From Ignavibacteriota bacterium (lineage in GTDB: Bacteria > Bacteroidota > Ignavibacteria > Tepidaquicellales > Tepidaquicellaceae), in NCBI GenBank assembly GCA_003158365.1, contig PMIW01000044.1:1-8950 (forward strand): a stretch of 8,950 nucleotides of DNA, read 5' to 3'. Of this stretch, positions 1-6,824 are shown piece after piece. The stretch's first letter is position 1, and every line of letters begins with the position of its first letter. Below the pieces are notes generated by a model. That model had not been told where the DNA came from. It made no database searches and worked only from the letters and a program-made list of their open reading frames with translations. The position numbers and the translations under genes were made by a program.

Positions 1-518
1 TTATTAACTGCGTGGAGCATATCGGGCTGAGTAAGATTTTTTACAGTACCCAATATAGTTACCATATTATCCCCGAGATTTTTCACGTCTTCTGCTGTGT
101 AAGAAGTAACAATCTTATCCGAAATTTTCGAAAGTTCTTTTGCAAATTCGAAATATCCTTTTTTATCGAGTTCGTTCAGTTTGTTCATTACATCCTGGAA
201 CATATCCCTCGACACTGGAGCAAAATCCTGTAGGAAATCTTTCAGGTTTTCGAGCTGTTCGAATGTCTTAGTGATATTATTTATATTTCTCAGAAGTTTT
301 TTAAACAGGTACCATATATCCCCTGTCTTGATATGGTCGTGGACGTCTTCGAGTTCCTCGACACCCGCTTCATAAATATCTTTTGCAACGCGCATCAGAT
401 CCTCGCGCATCATATCTTTTTCCCTGCGGAATCTTTTCTGGAATTCTATTTCCTCGAGTACTATATCGAGTTTTTTATTCAACTCATCTATTTGCAATTG
501 CAGATTTTTTTCATCCAT
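1..518 (-). CDS. DUF1641 family protein, SQR-associated (3' end outside window)
   Basis: The gene starts at ATG 518-516 and stays open for 172 codons to the window edge, so its C-terminus is missing. The product is hydrophilic and strongly helical. Residues 1-45 are rich in Glu/Lys with a heptad-like look, probably a coiled coil. A segment near residues 64-110 (TGDIWYLFKKLLRNIN, then LENLKDFLQDFAPVSRDMF) resembles the DUF1641 family, small proteins often encoded beside sulfide:quinone oxidoreductase. There is no signal peptide or membrane segment, so it is probably cytoplasmic or bound to the membrane face. Its start lies 1 nt after the SQR stop (TGA-T-ATG), and a GGGAAAGAG stretch inside the end of the SQR gene can serve as ribosome binding site, so translational coupling is likely. 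Its biochemical role is unknown; a partner of SQR or a handler of its sulfur product is inference. The family name rests on sequence feel plus context. Confidence 0.75.
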   Translation of the reverse strand, partial: MDEKNLQLQIDELNKKLDIVLEEIEFQKRFRREKDMMREDLMRVAKDIYEAGVEELEDVHDHIKTGDIWYLFKKLLRNINNITKTFEQLENLKDFLQDFAPVSRDMFQDVMNKLNELDKKGYFEFAKELSKISDKIVTSYTAEDVKNLGDNMVTILGTVKNLTQPDMLHAVN

Positions 519-519
519 A

Positions 520-1749
520 TCACAGTCTCTTTCCCGCCATTGTCATGTTCGATTCAATCGGCAGTTCAAGTCCTTTTAAAAGAAAATTCCAGTAAGTCCA
601 CCTGAACATTATTTTTCCGTAATGATTCATTTTTGTTTCTTCGAGAAGCGAAAACGGTCCGAGCCCGGGCAGAGGAAATTTCCCCGGCAGAGGTTCGGTA
701 TCATAATTAAAATCAATCAATATTCCTTTACCGAATCCCGATTCTATAAAGCAGTTTGCGTGTCCGTCGAATTTTGCGGTCATATCCCTTCCGTAGGTTG
801 CGCTTGTAAAATTCTCCGTAAGTATATCCGCCTGAAAGTGAGCCACCGAGCCTGCTTTAGAGCTTGGCAGGTCTGTTGCATCACCGATTACGAATATGTT
901 TTCATAATCTTTCGAGCGCAGAGTAAATTTATCCGTAGGAATAAAATTAAATTCATCGCCCATACCGCTTCGCTCAATAACTTCATCTCCCATATTAGTC
1001 GGAATTGTAATCAATAAATCAAAAGGAATTTCCCTTTCATCCCATGAAACTATTTTTTTGTTTTCGTTATCAACCCTGCCTATGCTGAATTCTGTAGTAA
1101 GATTAATATTTTTCTTGGTCAGCATATCTCCGAGAATGGAAGAAGCTCTTGGTTTTGTAAATGCACCGGGAAGTGGCGTTACGAAATGTATGTCAACTTT
1201 ATCCCTGATGCCTTTTTCGGTAAAGAACCAATCGGCAAGAAATGCAAACTCAAGCGGTGCAACCGGGCATTTGATTGGCATCTCGGAAATATTTATCACC
1301 ATCTTTCCGCCGCCCCAGTTATCAAAAAACGCAGCAAGTGCGCAGGCGCCTTCGATTGTATAAAAATCAAAAATGTTTTTATACCACAGAGCACCCGTAA
1401 GTCCCTCAGTCTGGTCAGGCCTGATTTTAGAGCCGGTTGCCACTATAAGGTAATCATAAGTTAATACCTGGTTGTTTTTCAGAAGAACCCTGTTATTTGC
1501 GGGTTCAATCTTTTCTATTTCAGACATTATAACATCCACACCCGAAGGAAAGAAATCGCGTTTCGGTTTTACGACATCACCGCGGGTATAAATACCGAAC
1601 GGGATAAACAAAAATCCCGGCTGGTAATAGTGGGATTCAAACTGGTCAACAATAGTGATATCCCAGATTTTTAAATCTAAAGTATTATAAAATTTATTCA
1701 GCATCATAGTACCGGCAGTTCCGGCACCGAGAATAACGAGTTTTTTCAT
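520..1749 (-). CDS. sqr: Sulfide:quinone oxidoreductase (FAD-dependent)
   Basis: A 409-residue, full-length flavoprotein that should oxidise sulfide to sulfane sulfur or polysulfide and pass electrons to membrane quinone. The N-terminal dinucleotide-binding fold is at residues 4-16 (VILGAGTAGTMM). The SQR-like QFESHYYQPGFLFIPFG follows at 36-52, ATGSKIRP at 104-111, a cysteine in IKCPVAPLEFAF (C161), and VIGDATDLPSSKAGSVAHFQ at 287-306 closes the FAD site. C161 and C333 (HANCFIES) fit the two redox cysteines conserved in SQRs; C136 is a third, less certain one. A C-terminal segment from about 340, ending in an aromatic RWTYWNFLLKG, fits the amphipathic quinone/membrane-contact region. There is no signal peptide. 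It lies 34 nt after marR and 1 nt before the DUF1641 gene, so it is the centre of a three-gene sulfide unit. The bases before ATG are A-rich with no Shine-Dalgarno. A related FAD/NAD disulfide reductase is less likely given the YQPG and CPVAP motifs. Confidence 0.9.
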   Translation of the reverse strand: MKKLVILGAGTAGTMMLNKFYNTLDLKIWDITIVDQFESHYYQPGFLFIPFGIYTRGDVVKPKRDFFPSGVDVIMSEIEKIEPANNRVLLKNNQVLTYDYLIVATGSKIRPDQTEGLTGALWYKNIFDFYTIEGACALAAFFDNWGGGKMVINISEMPIKCPVAPLEFAFLADWFFTEKGIRDKVDIHFVTPLPGAFTKPRASSILGDMLTKKNINLTTEFSIGRVDNENKKIVSWDEREIPFDLLITIPTNMGDEVIERSGMGDEFNFIPTDKFTLRSKDYENIFVIGDATDLPSSKAGSVAHFQADILTENFTSATYGRDMTAKFDGHANCFIESGFGKGILIDFNYDTEPLPGKFPLPGLGPFSLLEETKMNHYGKIMFRWTYWNFLLKGLELPIESNMTMAGKRL

Positions 1750-1783
1750 TTACGATTATTATATTTTTTTTCGGTAAAATATA

Positions 1784-2197
1784 TCAGCTAAGTACTTCAT
1801 TAACTTTTATAAGAGATGCAATTAAAGACTCCAGTTCAGGTTTCGAAAAATTTTTCAGTATCTTATGCTCGCAATCCTGAAGTATTTTTAAAATTTTCTT
1901 CTGAGTGTTAATCCCTTTCCTTGCAAGGGTTACGTTCATAACTCTTCTGTCACCTGAAGTTTTTACCTCTTCAAGGAATCCGCTCTTCATCAATTTTTCA
2001 ATCACCCTGCTACCTCTTGAAACCGAAAGGCCCATTTTCTGCGCCAGTATTTTGCAGGGTACAATCATACCCGGCTCGATTGACATAAGCCCTTTGAATT
2101 CTGCAGGCGAGACATTTAATTCTTCCCTGATTTTATCTTCTTTCGAGCAGCATTTCGATTTGAGCGTAAAAATAACATCAATAACTGTTTTTTTCAT
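1784..2197 (-). CDS. MarR-family winged-helix transcriptional regulator
   Basis: A 137-residue protein of normal MarR length. The winged helix-turn-helix is at about residues 44-95: ILAQKMGLSVSRGSRVIEKL is the HTH with its recognition helix, followed by a wing with the family signature SGDRRVMNVTLARKG (81-95, the usual DRR..V.LT..G). The terminal helices for dimerisation flank this domain. It carries four cysteines: C16-C17 as a vicinal pair near the N-terminus, C48 just ahead of the HTH, and C109 in the C-terminal helix. The gene precedes sqr by 34 nt on the same strand, and the most likely job is local control of the sulfide operon, probably with autoregulation through the palindrome upstream. 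Sensing of persulfide or oxidants by the cysteines is inference only. The ATG has only weak A/G-rich sequence before it (AAAAG). Confidence 0.88.
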   Translation of the reverse strand: MKKTVIDVIFTLKSKCCSKEDKIREELNVSPAEFKGLMSIEPGMIVPCKILAQKMGLSVSRGSRVIEKLMKSGFLEEVKTSGDRRVMNVTLARKGINTQKKILKILQDCEHKILKNFSKPELESLIASLIKVNEVLS

Positions 2198-2216
2198 AAC
2201 TTTTATATTTTATTAC

Positions 2217-2229
2217 TTGTTACTAACAA
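2217..2229. promoter_or_regulatory. Candidate MarR operator: 6-1-6 palindrome
   Basis: TTGTTA-C-TAACAA is a perfect inverted repeat whose nearer end is 19 nt upstream of the marR ATG. On the minus strand it lies within a run of related GTAAYAAGT words (GTAATAAGT, then GTAACAAGT), so more than one half-site may be present. The position suits repression of the marR-sqr-DUF1641 transcript. MarR proteins commonly bind short palindromes beside their own gene; assigning this one is inference. I see no convincing -35/-10 or TAnnTTTG promoter in the 102-bp spacer (2198-2299), which is otherwise plain AT-rich sequence. Confidence 0.35.
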
Positions 2230-2299
2230 CTTATTACAAAAAATATTTATTAGCAATATAATAATTTAGTGGAATTTTATAATTAGAATTTAAAACTTT

Positions 2300-3571
2300 T
2301 CAGCCAATTAACTTTATTTGGGTTACTTCAGGCGGACAATTGAGCCTTAAAGGAAAACCGACTGTTCCGATACCTCTCGAGACATATAAGTTTGTATCAT
2401 TTTCCTTATAGTGACCGCTGATAAGGCTGCTTATAGTAGCAGCAATTGATAGATTAATATTTCCCAGTTTTGCAAGCACAATCTGCCCTCCGTGTGTATG
2501 TCCGCTGAGCATCAAATCTATATTTTTATCAGCAATTTCCCTGAACATATAAGGCTTGTGGCATAATAATATTTTCGGCATTTCCAGATATTTTTTATCC
2601 GTCATTTCAAGTGTGTCATCTATATATTTGATTATTACATTATTTTTCTGTGCCCCGCTGTCACGTATATCTTCGACACCAATCAGGCACAATTCTTTTC
2701 CGTTTATATTAATAAACTCCGACCGGTTTCTGAGCATTTTGATGGGGCTTTCATTCGATACTGCTCCGGCAATGTAATCAGGGTCGGAGAAATAATCGTG
2801 ATTGCCGAGAGTACCGTATATTCCGTGTTTTGCTTTTAAATCCCTGAACGCTTTATTTAGCGCATGAATCTCGGTTTTTTTTGTATTGGTCAAATCACCG
2901 GGGATAAAAATCAAATCCGAGTTAAGATTGTTTATCACTTCGCAATATTCTTTCATCATATCCTCATCCATATAAGGTCCGCTGTGAATATCGCTGATTA
3001 ATGTAAGGGTCGTTCCGTTTAATTCTTCGGGAAGATTTTTAATTTTAATATCTTTATAATCAACTTCATACCTGTCTTTGCCTATTACCCCCAGTCCCGC
3101 GCCTATAAATGCATATCCCGTGACAACAGCCGCTCCTGTTGTGATAAATGCGCGCCTGGATTTGTCATATCGAATTACGGATTTCTTTGTTTTAAAATTT
3201 TCAATTTTTTCTCTTATGAATCTGAATCTTTTCAGAATAAAGACAGGGATGTTGTATGCAAGTTTAATTATTTTTCCCGCAAGCAAATAAATGCTAATAA
3301 TCAGCATTGCTCCCTGGAATGCAAAGAAAGGCATTATATAATAATTGAACACCCATTTTGGTAATAAAGAGAAGTCGAGGGAATTGATAATAGCCCAGAT
3401 AAAGGGAATGTTAAAAATTACAAAGGGTACAATAGTTATTACGTTTAATAACGCTTTGCTTTTTAATTTATTCTTCAGAAATTTCCTGAAAGTATATAAA
3501 ACCAAAAACTGAAGCCCTAATAATACGGAATATACTATTAGAAAGAATGTTATCCGTCCAAACGTTGTCAT
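2300..3571 (-). CDS. Membrane-anchored metallophosphoesterase, YkuE/YaeI-like, with Tat-type motif
   Basis: A 423-residue protein with an N-terminal membrane part and a C-terminal calcineurin-like phosphoesterase domain. Hydrophobic segments lie at about 7-28, 41-63, 80-110 and 142-164. The last follows SRRAFIT (138-144), which matches a twin-arginine signal. The catalytic domain shows all family blocks in order: LISDIHSG (D194, H196), FIPGDLTN (D226), GNHDY (N257, H258), LLCHKP (H338) and SGHTHGGQ (H358, H360), expected to hold a two-metal centre. The relatives I recognise are YkuE and YaeI; some members (chlamydial LpxG) cleave UDP-2,3-diacylglucosamine in lipid A synthesis, but the substrate here cannot be told from sequence. 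The Tat motif suggests that the catalytic domain is exported. It is transcribed divergently from uvrA across 52 bp. Its stop lies 102 nt ahead of marR, too far for obvious coupling. It has only a weak AAAAGAAA-type ribosome site. Confidence 0.88.
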   Translation of the reverse strand: MTTFGRITFFLIVYSVLLGLQFLVLYTFRKFLKNKLKSKALLNVITIVPFVIFNIPFIWAIINSLDFSLLPKWVFNYYIMPFFAFQGAMLIISIYLLAGKIIKLAYNIPVFILKRFRFIREKIENFKTKKSVIRYDKSRRAFITTGAAVVTGYAFIGAGLGVIGKDRYEVDYKDIKIKNLPEELNGTTLTLISDIHSGPYMDEDMMKEYCEVINNLNSDLIFIPGDLTNTKKTEIHALNKAFRDLKAKHGIYGTLGNHDYFSDPDYIAGAVSNESPIKMLRNRSEFININGKELCLIGVEDIRDSGAQKNNVIIKYIDDTLEMTDKKYLEMPKILLCHKPYMFREIADKNIDLMLSGHTHGGQIVLAKLGNINLSIAATISSLISGHYKENDTNLYVSRGIGTVGFPLRLNCPPEVTQIKLIG

Positions 3572-3623
3572 TAAATAAGATTTCTTTTAATCTTCAAATT
3601 ATTATATATTATTTCTAACTTAA

Positions 3624-6506
3624 ATGTTAAAATTTTTATATCTATTAAAAGAAACAAAATTGAGCAGAATAAAGTCCAATAATATCCCGGACCCGAGAGA
3701 ATTCATTGTAATCCGCGGTGCAAAGGTCAATAATCTTAAAAACATAGATTTAGACATTCCAAAATACAAACTCATAGTATTTACGGGTGTCAGCGGTTCG
3801 GGGAAATCATCGATTGTATTCGATACTATCTATGCCGAAGGTCAGAGAAGGTATGTGGAAAGTCTTTCATCCTATGCGCGGCAGTTCCTTGAAAGGATGA
3901 ACAAGCCGGATGTGGAATTTATTTCGGGACTTGCACCATCGATGGCAATCGAGCAAAAGGCCGTTGCAAAAACGGGACGTTCGACGGTCGGAACATCCAC
4001 GGAAATATACGATTATCTAAGACTGCTCTATGCAAGAATCGGTGATACTATATCACCGATAAGCAATAACATTGTCACAAAAGATTATCCTTCTTCAATA
4101 ATAAAAGAATTATCCGAATACACGGAAAACAGAATATATGTTTACTGCACATTCAGCATTCAGGGCGCGGATAAGTTTACAAAAAAAATATCGGAGTTTA
4201 AATCGAAAGGATTTTATAAAGTCTTATTCAAAGATGAAATAACAGATTTGAATGAATTAAAGGAAAAAGAGTTAATTAAAAAATGCGAAGTAAAAAAAGA
4301 TAATTATATAATAAAAATTGTAATTGACAGATTTACATTCGATTCATCAGATGCGGATTCGGTTACCAGAATGAATGATTCACTGGAAATGGCATTTAAA
4401 GAAGGCGGGGGTTACCTGACTCTCAGAATTTTCGAAAGTGATTCTTATGAAGAAAAAACTTACAGCCAGCATTTCGAACTGGACGGAATAAGATTCGAAG
4501 AACCCGAACCGAGGCTTTTTTCTTTCAACAATCCTTTCGGTGCGTGCGAGAAATGCCAGGGTTTCGGCAAGACGATGGATATCGATATGGATATTGTTAT
4601 ACCCGACAAAAGAAAATCTCTGGTTGAAAATGCTATAGCAGTATTTTCGACTCCGAAGCATTCAAAGCATTATTCCGATTTAATCAGGGAAGCGCCTGAA
4701 TTCAATGTGGATATATACAAACCGTTTTCGGAGTTAAACGACAAAGAAAAGGAATTTGTATTTTACGGCGGAAAAAAATATCTCGGTATATATGATTTCT
4801 TTAAATATATCGAACGTGAGGCTTCATATAAACTTCATTACAGAATTTTACTGAACCGCTACCGGGCTTATACAGTATGCAGTTCCTGCCAGGGTTCGAG
4901 ATTGAGAAAAGAAGCATTGTATGTTAATATAAACGGGAAAAGTATATTCGAAATTGTGAGAATGAAAATAAATGAAGCTTATGATTTCTTTCTTAACATA
5001 ATACTTGATGAATACAAAAAGAAAATTTCGGAAAGAATACTGGAAGAAATAATTTCACGCCTGAAATATTTGAATGATGTCGGACTTACGTATCTAACTT
5101 TGGACAGACTTTCGAATACGCTTTCCGGCGGAGAGGCGCAAAGGATTAATCTTTCTACATCGCTGGGTTCTTCTCTTGTAGGCTCGATTTATGTACTCGA
5201 TGAGCCTACAATAGGACTGCATCCGCGTGATAATGAGAAGCTGATTAACATAATGAAATCACTGCGTGATATTGGAAATACAGTTCTCGTCGTCGAGCAT
5301 GATGCGGATATGATGAAGGAAGCGGATGAAATCATCGACATCGGTCCATTCGCGGGTGAGAACGGCGGGAAAGTGATTTTTCAGGGAAATTACAAAAAGA
5401 TATTAAAACATAAAACCTCACTGACGGGAAAATATCTAAGCGGTAGAGAGTCGATTAAAATTCCGGAATCGGACAGGCATATTACTTCGCACACAAATTT
5501 TATAAAAATATTCGGTGCACGTGAAAATAATTTAAAGAATATAAATCTTTCTATACCGTTAAACCAGTTTGTATGCATTACGGGTGTGAGCGGCTCGGGA
5601 AAATCAACACTGGTCGAGAGCATACTATATGCGGGTGTGAAAAAGAAAATCGACGGGTACTATTCCGGAAAAATCGGCGATTACAACACAATAGAAGGTA
5701 CGGAATATTTAGACGCGGTGGAACTCGTGGACCAGAGCCCGATTGGCAAGACATCGCGAAGCAATCCCGTCACGTACATAAAAGCGTTCGATGAAATCCG
5801 CGATACGTTCGCATCTACAAATTTTGCGAAGAGAAAACATTTATCAGCGGGATATTTTTCTTTCAACGTTCCGGGCGGAAGGTGCGAAACCTGCGAGGGA
5901 ACGGGTGTTATAAAAGTCGAGATGCAATTCATGGCAGATATTTATCTGGAGTGTGAAGTGTGCAGAGGAAAAAGGTATAAAACCGATACGCTGGAAGTAA
6001 CAGTGAAAGGCGGAGACGGCTCGCATAAAAATATTCACGAAGTGCTGCAGATGACCGTTAATGAGGCACTGCAGTTTTTCAAACCTTATCCGAAAGTTAT
6101 AAAGAAAATGAAAGTTCTTGGTGATGTAGGGCTGGGTTATATAAAGCTCGGGCAGTCGGGCACGACGCTTTCGGGCGGAGAGTCGCAGAGGGTAAAGCTG
6201 GCGCATTACCTTACGTTCCAGTCGGATGATTCGAAGAAGCTTTTTATATTTGATGAGCCGACGACGGGACTGCATTATTACGATATAGCTAAACTTTTAA
6301 AATGCTTCGAAGCCCTGATTAATAAAGGGAATTCGATTGTGGTAATCGAGCATAACCTGGAAGTAATAAAGTGCGCGGATTACATAATCGATATGGGACC
6401 CGACAGCGGCGACGCCGGCGGAGAGATAGTAGCAGAGGGCACTCCCTCTGATATAATAAAATCAAGCAAGTCATGGACGGGAAAGTATTTAAAGGGGGTG
6501 ATGTAG
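3624..6506 (+). CDS. uvrA: Excinuclease ABC subunit A (UvrA)
   Basis: A 960-residue protein of the usual UvrA length, the dimeric cytoplasmic ATPase that finds DNA damage and loads UvrB. Module I: Walker A GVSGSGKSS at 55-63, the IYAEGQRRYVESLSSYARQF block at 69-88, zinc cysteines C308/C311 and C419/C422, ABC signature LSGGEAQR at 500-507, and Walker B VLDEPTIGLHP at 524-534. Module II: GVSGSGKST at 654-662, zinc cysteines C754/C757 and C777/C780, LSGGESQR at 849-856, and IFDEPTTGLH at 875-884. Both ATP sites and both quartets are intact. The segment RIGDTISPISNN (138-149) lacks the cysteines or histidine seen there in many UvrA proteins, and the N-terminus is about 25 residues longer than typical. 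A TTG at 3660 would give a shorter start (MSRIKSNN); neither start has a strong ribosome site. It could be a second UvrA paralogue in this genome. Confidence 0.96.
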   Translation: MLKFLYLLKETKLSRIKSNNIPDPREFIVIRGAKVNNLKNIDLDIPKYKLIVFTGVSGSGKSSIVFDTIYAEGQRRYVESLSSYARQFLERMNKPDVEFISGLAPSMAIEQKAVAKTGRSTVGTSTEIYDYLRLLYARIGDTISPISNNIVTKDYPSSIIKELSEYTENRIYVYCTFSIQGADKFTKKISEFKSKGFYKVLFKDEITDLNELKEKELIKKCEVKKDNYIIKIVIDRFTFDSSDADSVTRMNDSLEMAFKEGGGYLTLRIFESDSYEEKTYSQHFELDGIRFEEPEPRLFSFNNPFGACEKCQGFGKTMDIDMDIVIPDKRKSLVENAIAVFSTPKHSKHYSDLIREAPEFNVDIYKPFSELNDKEKEFVFYGGKKYLGIYDFFKYIEREASYKLHYRILLNRYRAYTVCSSCQGSRLRKEALYVNINGKSIFEIVRMKINEAYDFFLNIILDEYKKKISERILEEIISRLKYLNDVGLTYLTLDRLSNTLSGGEAQRINLSTSLGSSLVGSIYVLDEPTIGLHPRDNEKLINIMKSLRDIGNTVLVVEHDADMMKEADEIIDIGPFAGENGGKVIFQGNYKKILKHKTSLTGKYLSGRESIKIPESDRHITSHTNFIKIFGARENNLKNINLSIPLNQFVCITGVSGSGKSTLVESILYAGVKKKIDGYYSGKIGDYNTIEGTEYLDAVELVDQSPIGKTSRSNPVTYIKAFDEIRDTFASTNFAKRKHLSAGYFSFNVPGGRCETCEGTGVIKVEMQFMADIYLECEVCRGKRYKTDTLEVTVKGGDGSHKNIHEVLQMTVNEALQFFKPYPKVIKKMKVLGDVGLGYIKLGQSGTTLSGGESQRVKLAHYLTFQSDDSKKLFIFDEPTTGLHYYDIAKLLKCFEALINKGNSIVVIEHNLEVIKCADYIIDMGPDSGDAGGEIVAEGTPSDIIKSSKSWTGKYLKGVM

Positions 6507-6514
6507 GGAATAGA

Positions 6515-6817
6515 TTATTTCCCTAAGTTCTCCAGCACGTCCCACGAATATATTCCCGTGTTATGTTTATCTTTCCAGAATATTTGGATTGCATAGTTGC
6601 CGATGGATTCGATTTTTTCGATTTCGTAAAAGCCGGCGGGTTTGAACGGCGATTTGATTGGTATGTAGCTTTCGAACATTACGGATTCGCCCTTGCAGCT
6701 AACGCAGGGGCATTCATCGCGAAGTTTTTGAAGAGTTATTTCGGATGTTTCGTTGTTATTCCATTTGATAACAAGTTTATTGTCTTCTTTTTTAATTTGT
6801 AGCGGATATATATTCAT
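6515..6817 (-). CDS. DUF971 protein (gamma-butyrobetaine hydroxylase-like N-terminal domain)
   Basis: A 100-residue single-domain protein. From the chosen start it reads MNIYPLQIKKEDNKLVIKW, then LRDECPCVSCKGE with C36, C38 and C41, and near the end KDKHNTGIYSWDVL with H85. This Cys3-His set matches the structural zinc site of the N-terminal domain of gamma-butyrobetaine hydroxylase; the oxygenase domain itself is absent, as in free-standing DUF971 proteins. It is cytoplasmic, with no signal peptide. Its exact function is unknown, and links of DUF971 to iron-sulfur biology are only context-based. The chosen ATG (6817) is 7 nt after the stop of the upstream repeat-protein gene, with AGAGGA 13 nt ahead, and fits the family's usual length. 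An in-frame ATG at 6862 would add 15 residues and overlap the neighbour by 38 nt; it has GGA at good spacing, so it cannot be excluded. The gene converges on uvrA with 8 nt between stops. Confidence 0.85.
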   Translation of the reverse strand: MNIYPLQIKKEDNKLVIKWNNNETSEITLQKLRDECPCVSCKGESVMFESYIPIKSPFKPAGFYEIEKIESIGNYAIQIFWKDKHNTGIYSWDVLENLGK

Positions 6818-6824
6818 TTGTTTT

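Noticed and set aside
12..605. Several plus-strand open frames over the DUF1641 gene.
   Set aside because: They are antisense to a long frame with family resemblance and sensible codon use, and their peptides show no recognisable domain.
2230..2299. Terminator after the metallophosphoesterase gene or a promoter for marR.
   Set aside because: Only loose AT inverted repeats without a GC stem, and no motif matching TAnnTTTG or a paired -35/-10; a TATTTTTTG is one base too long.
3572..3623. Defined divergent promoters between the phosphoesterase and uvrA.
   Set aside because: The 52 bp is almost all A/T, so many boxes fit loosely; no exact TAnnTTTG or paired sigma70 boxes could be chosen.
5844..6275. 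A 143-codon minus-strand open frame inside uvrA.
   Set aside because: It lies opposite conserved zinc and ATPase motifs of uvrA; its composition is that of a shadow frame, with no domain.
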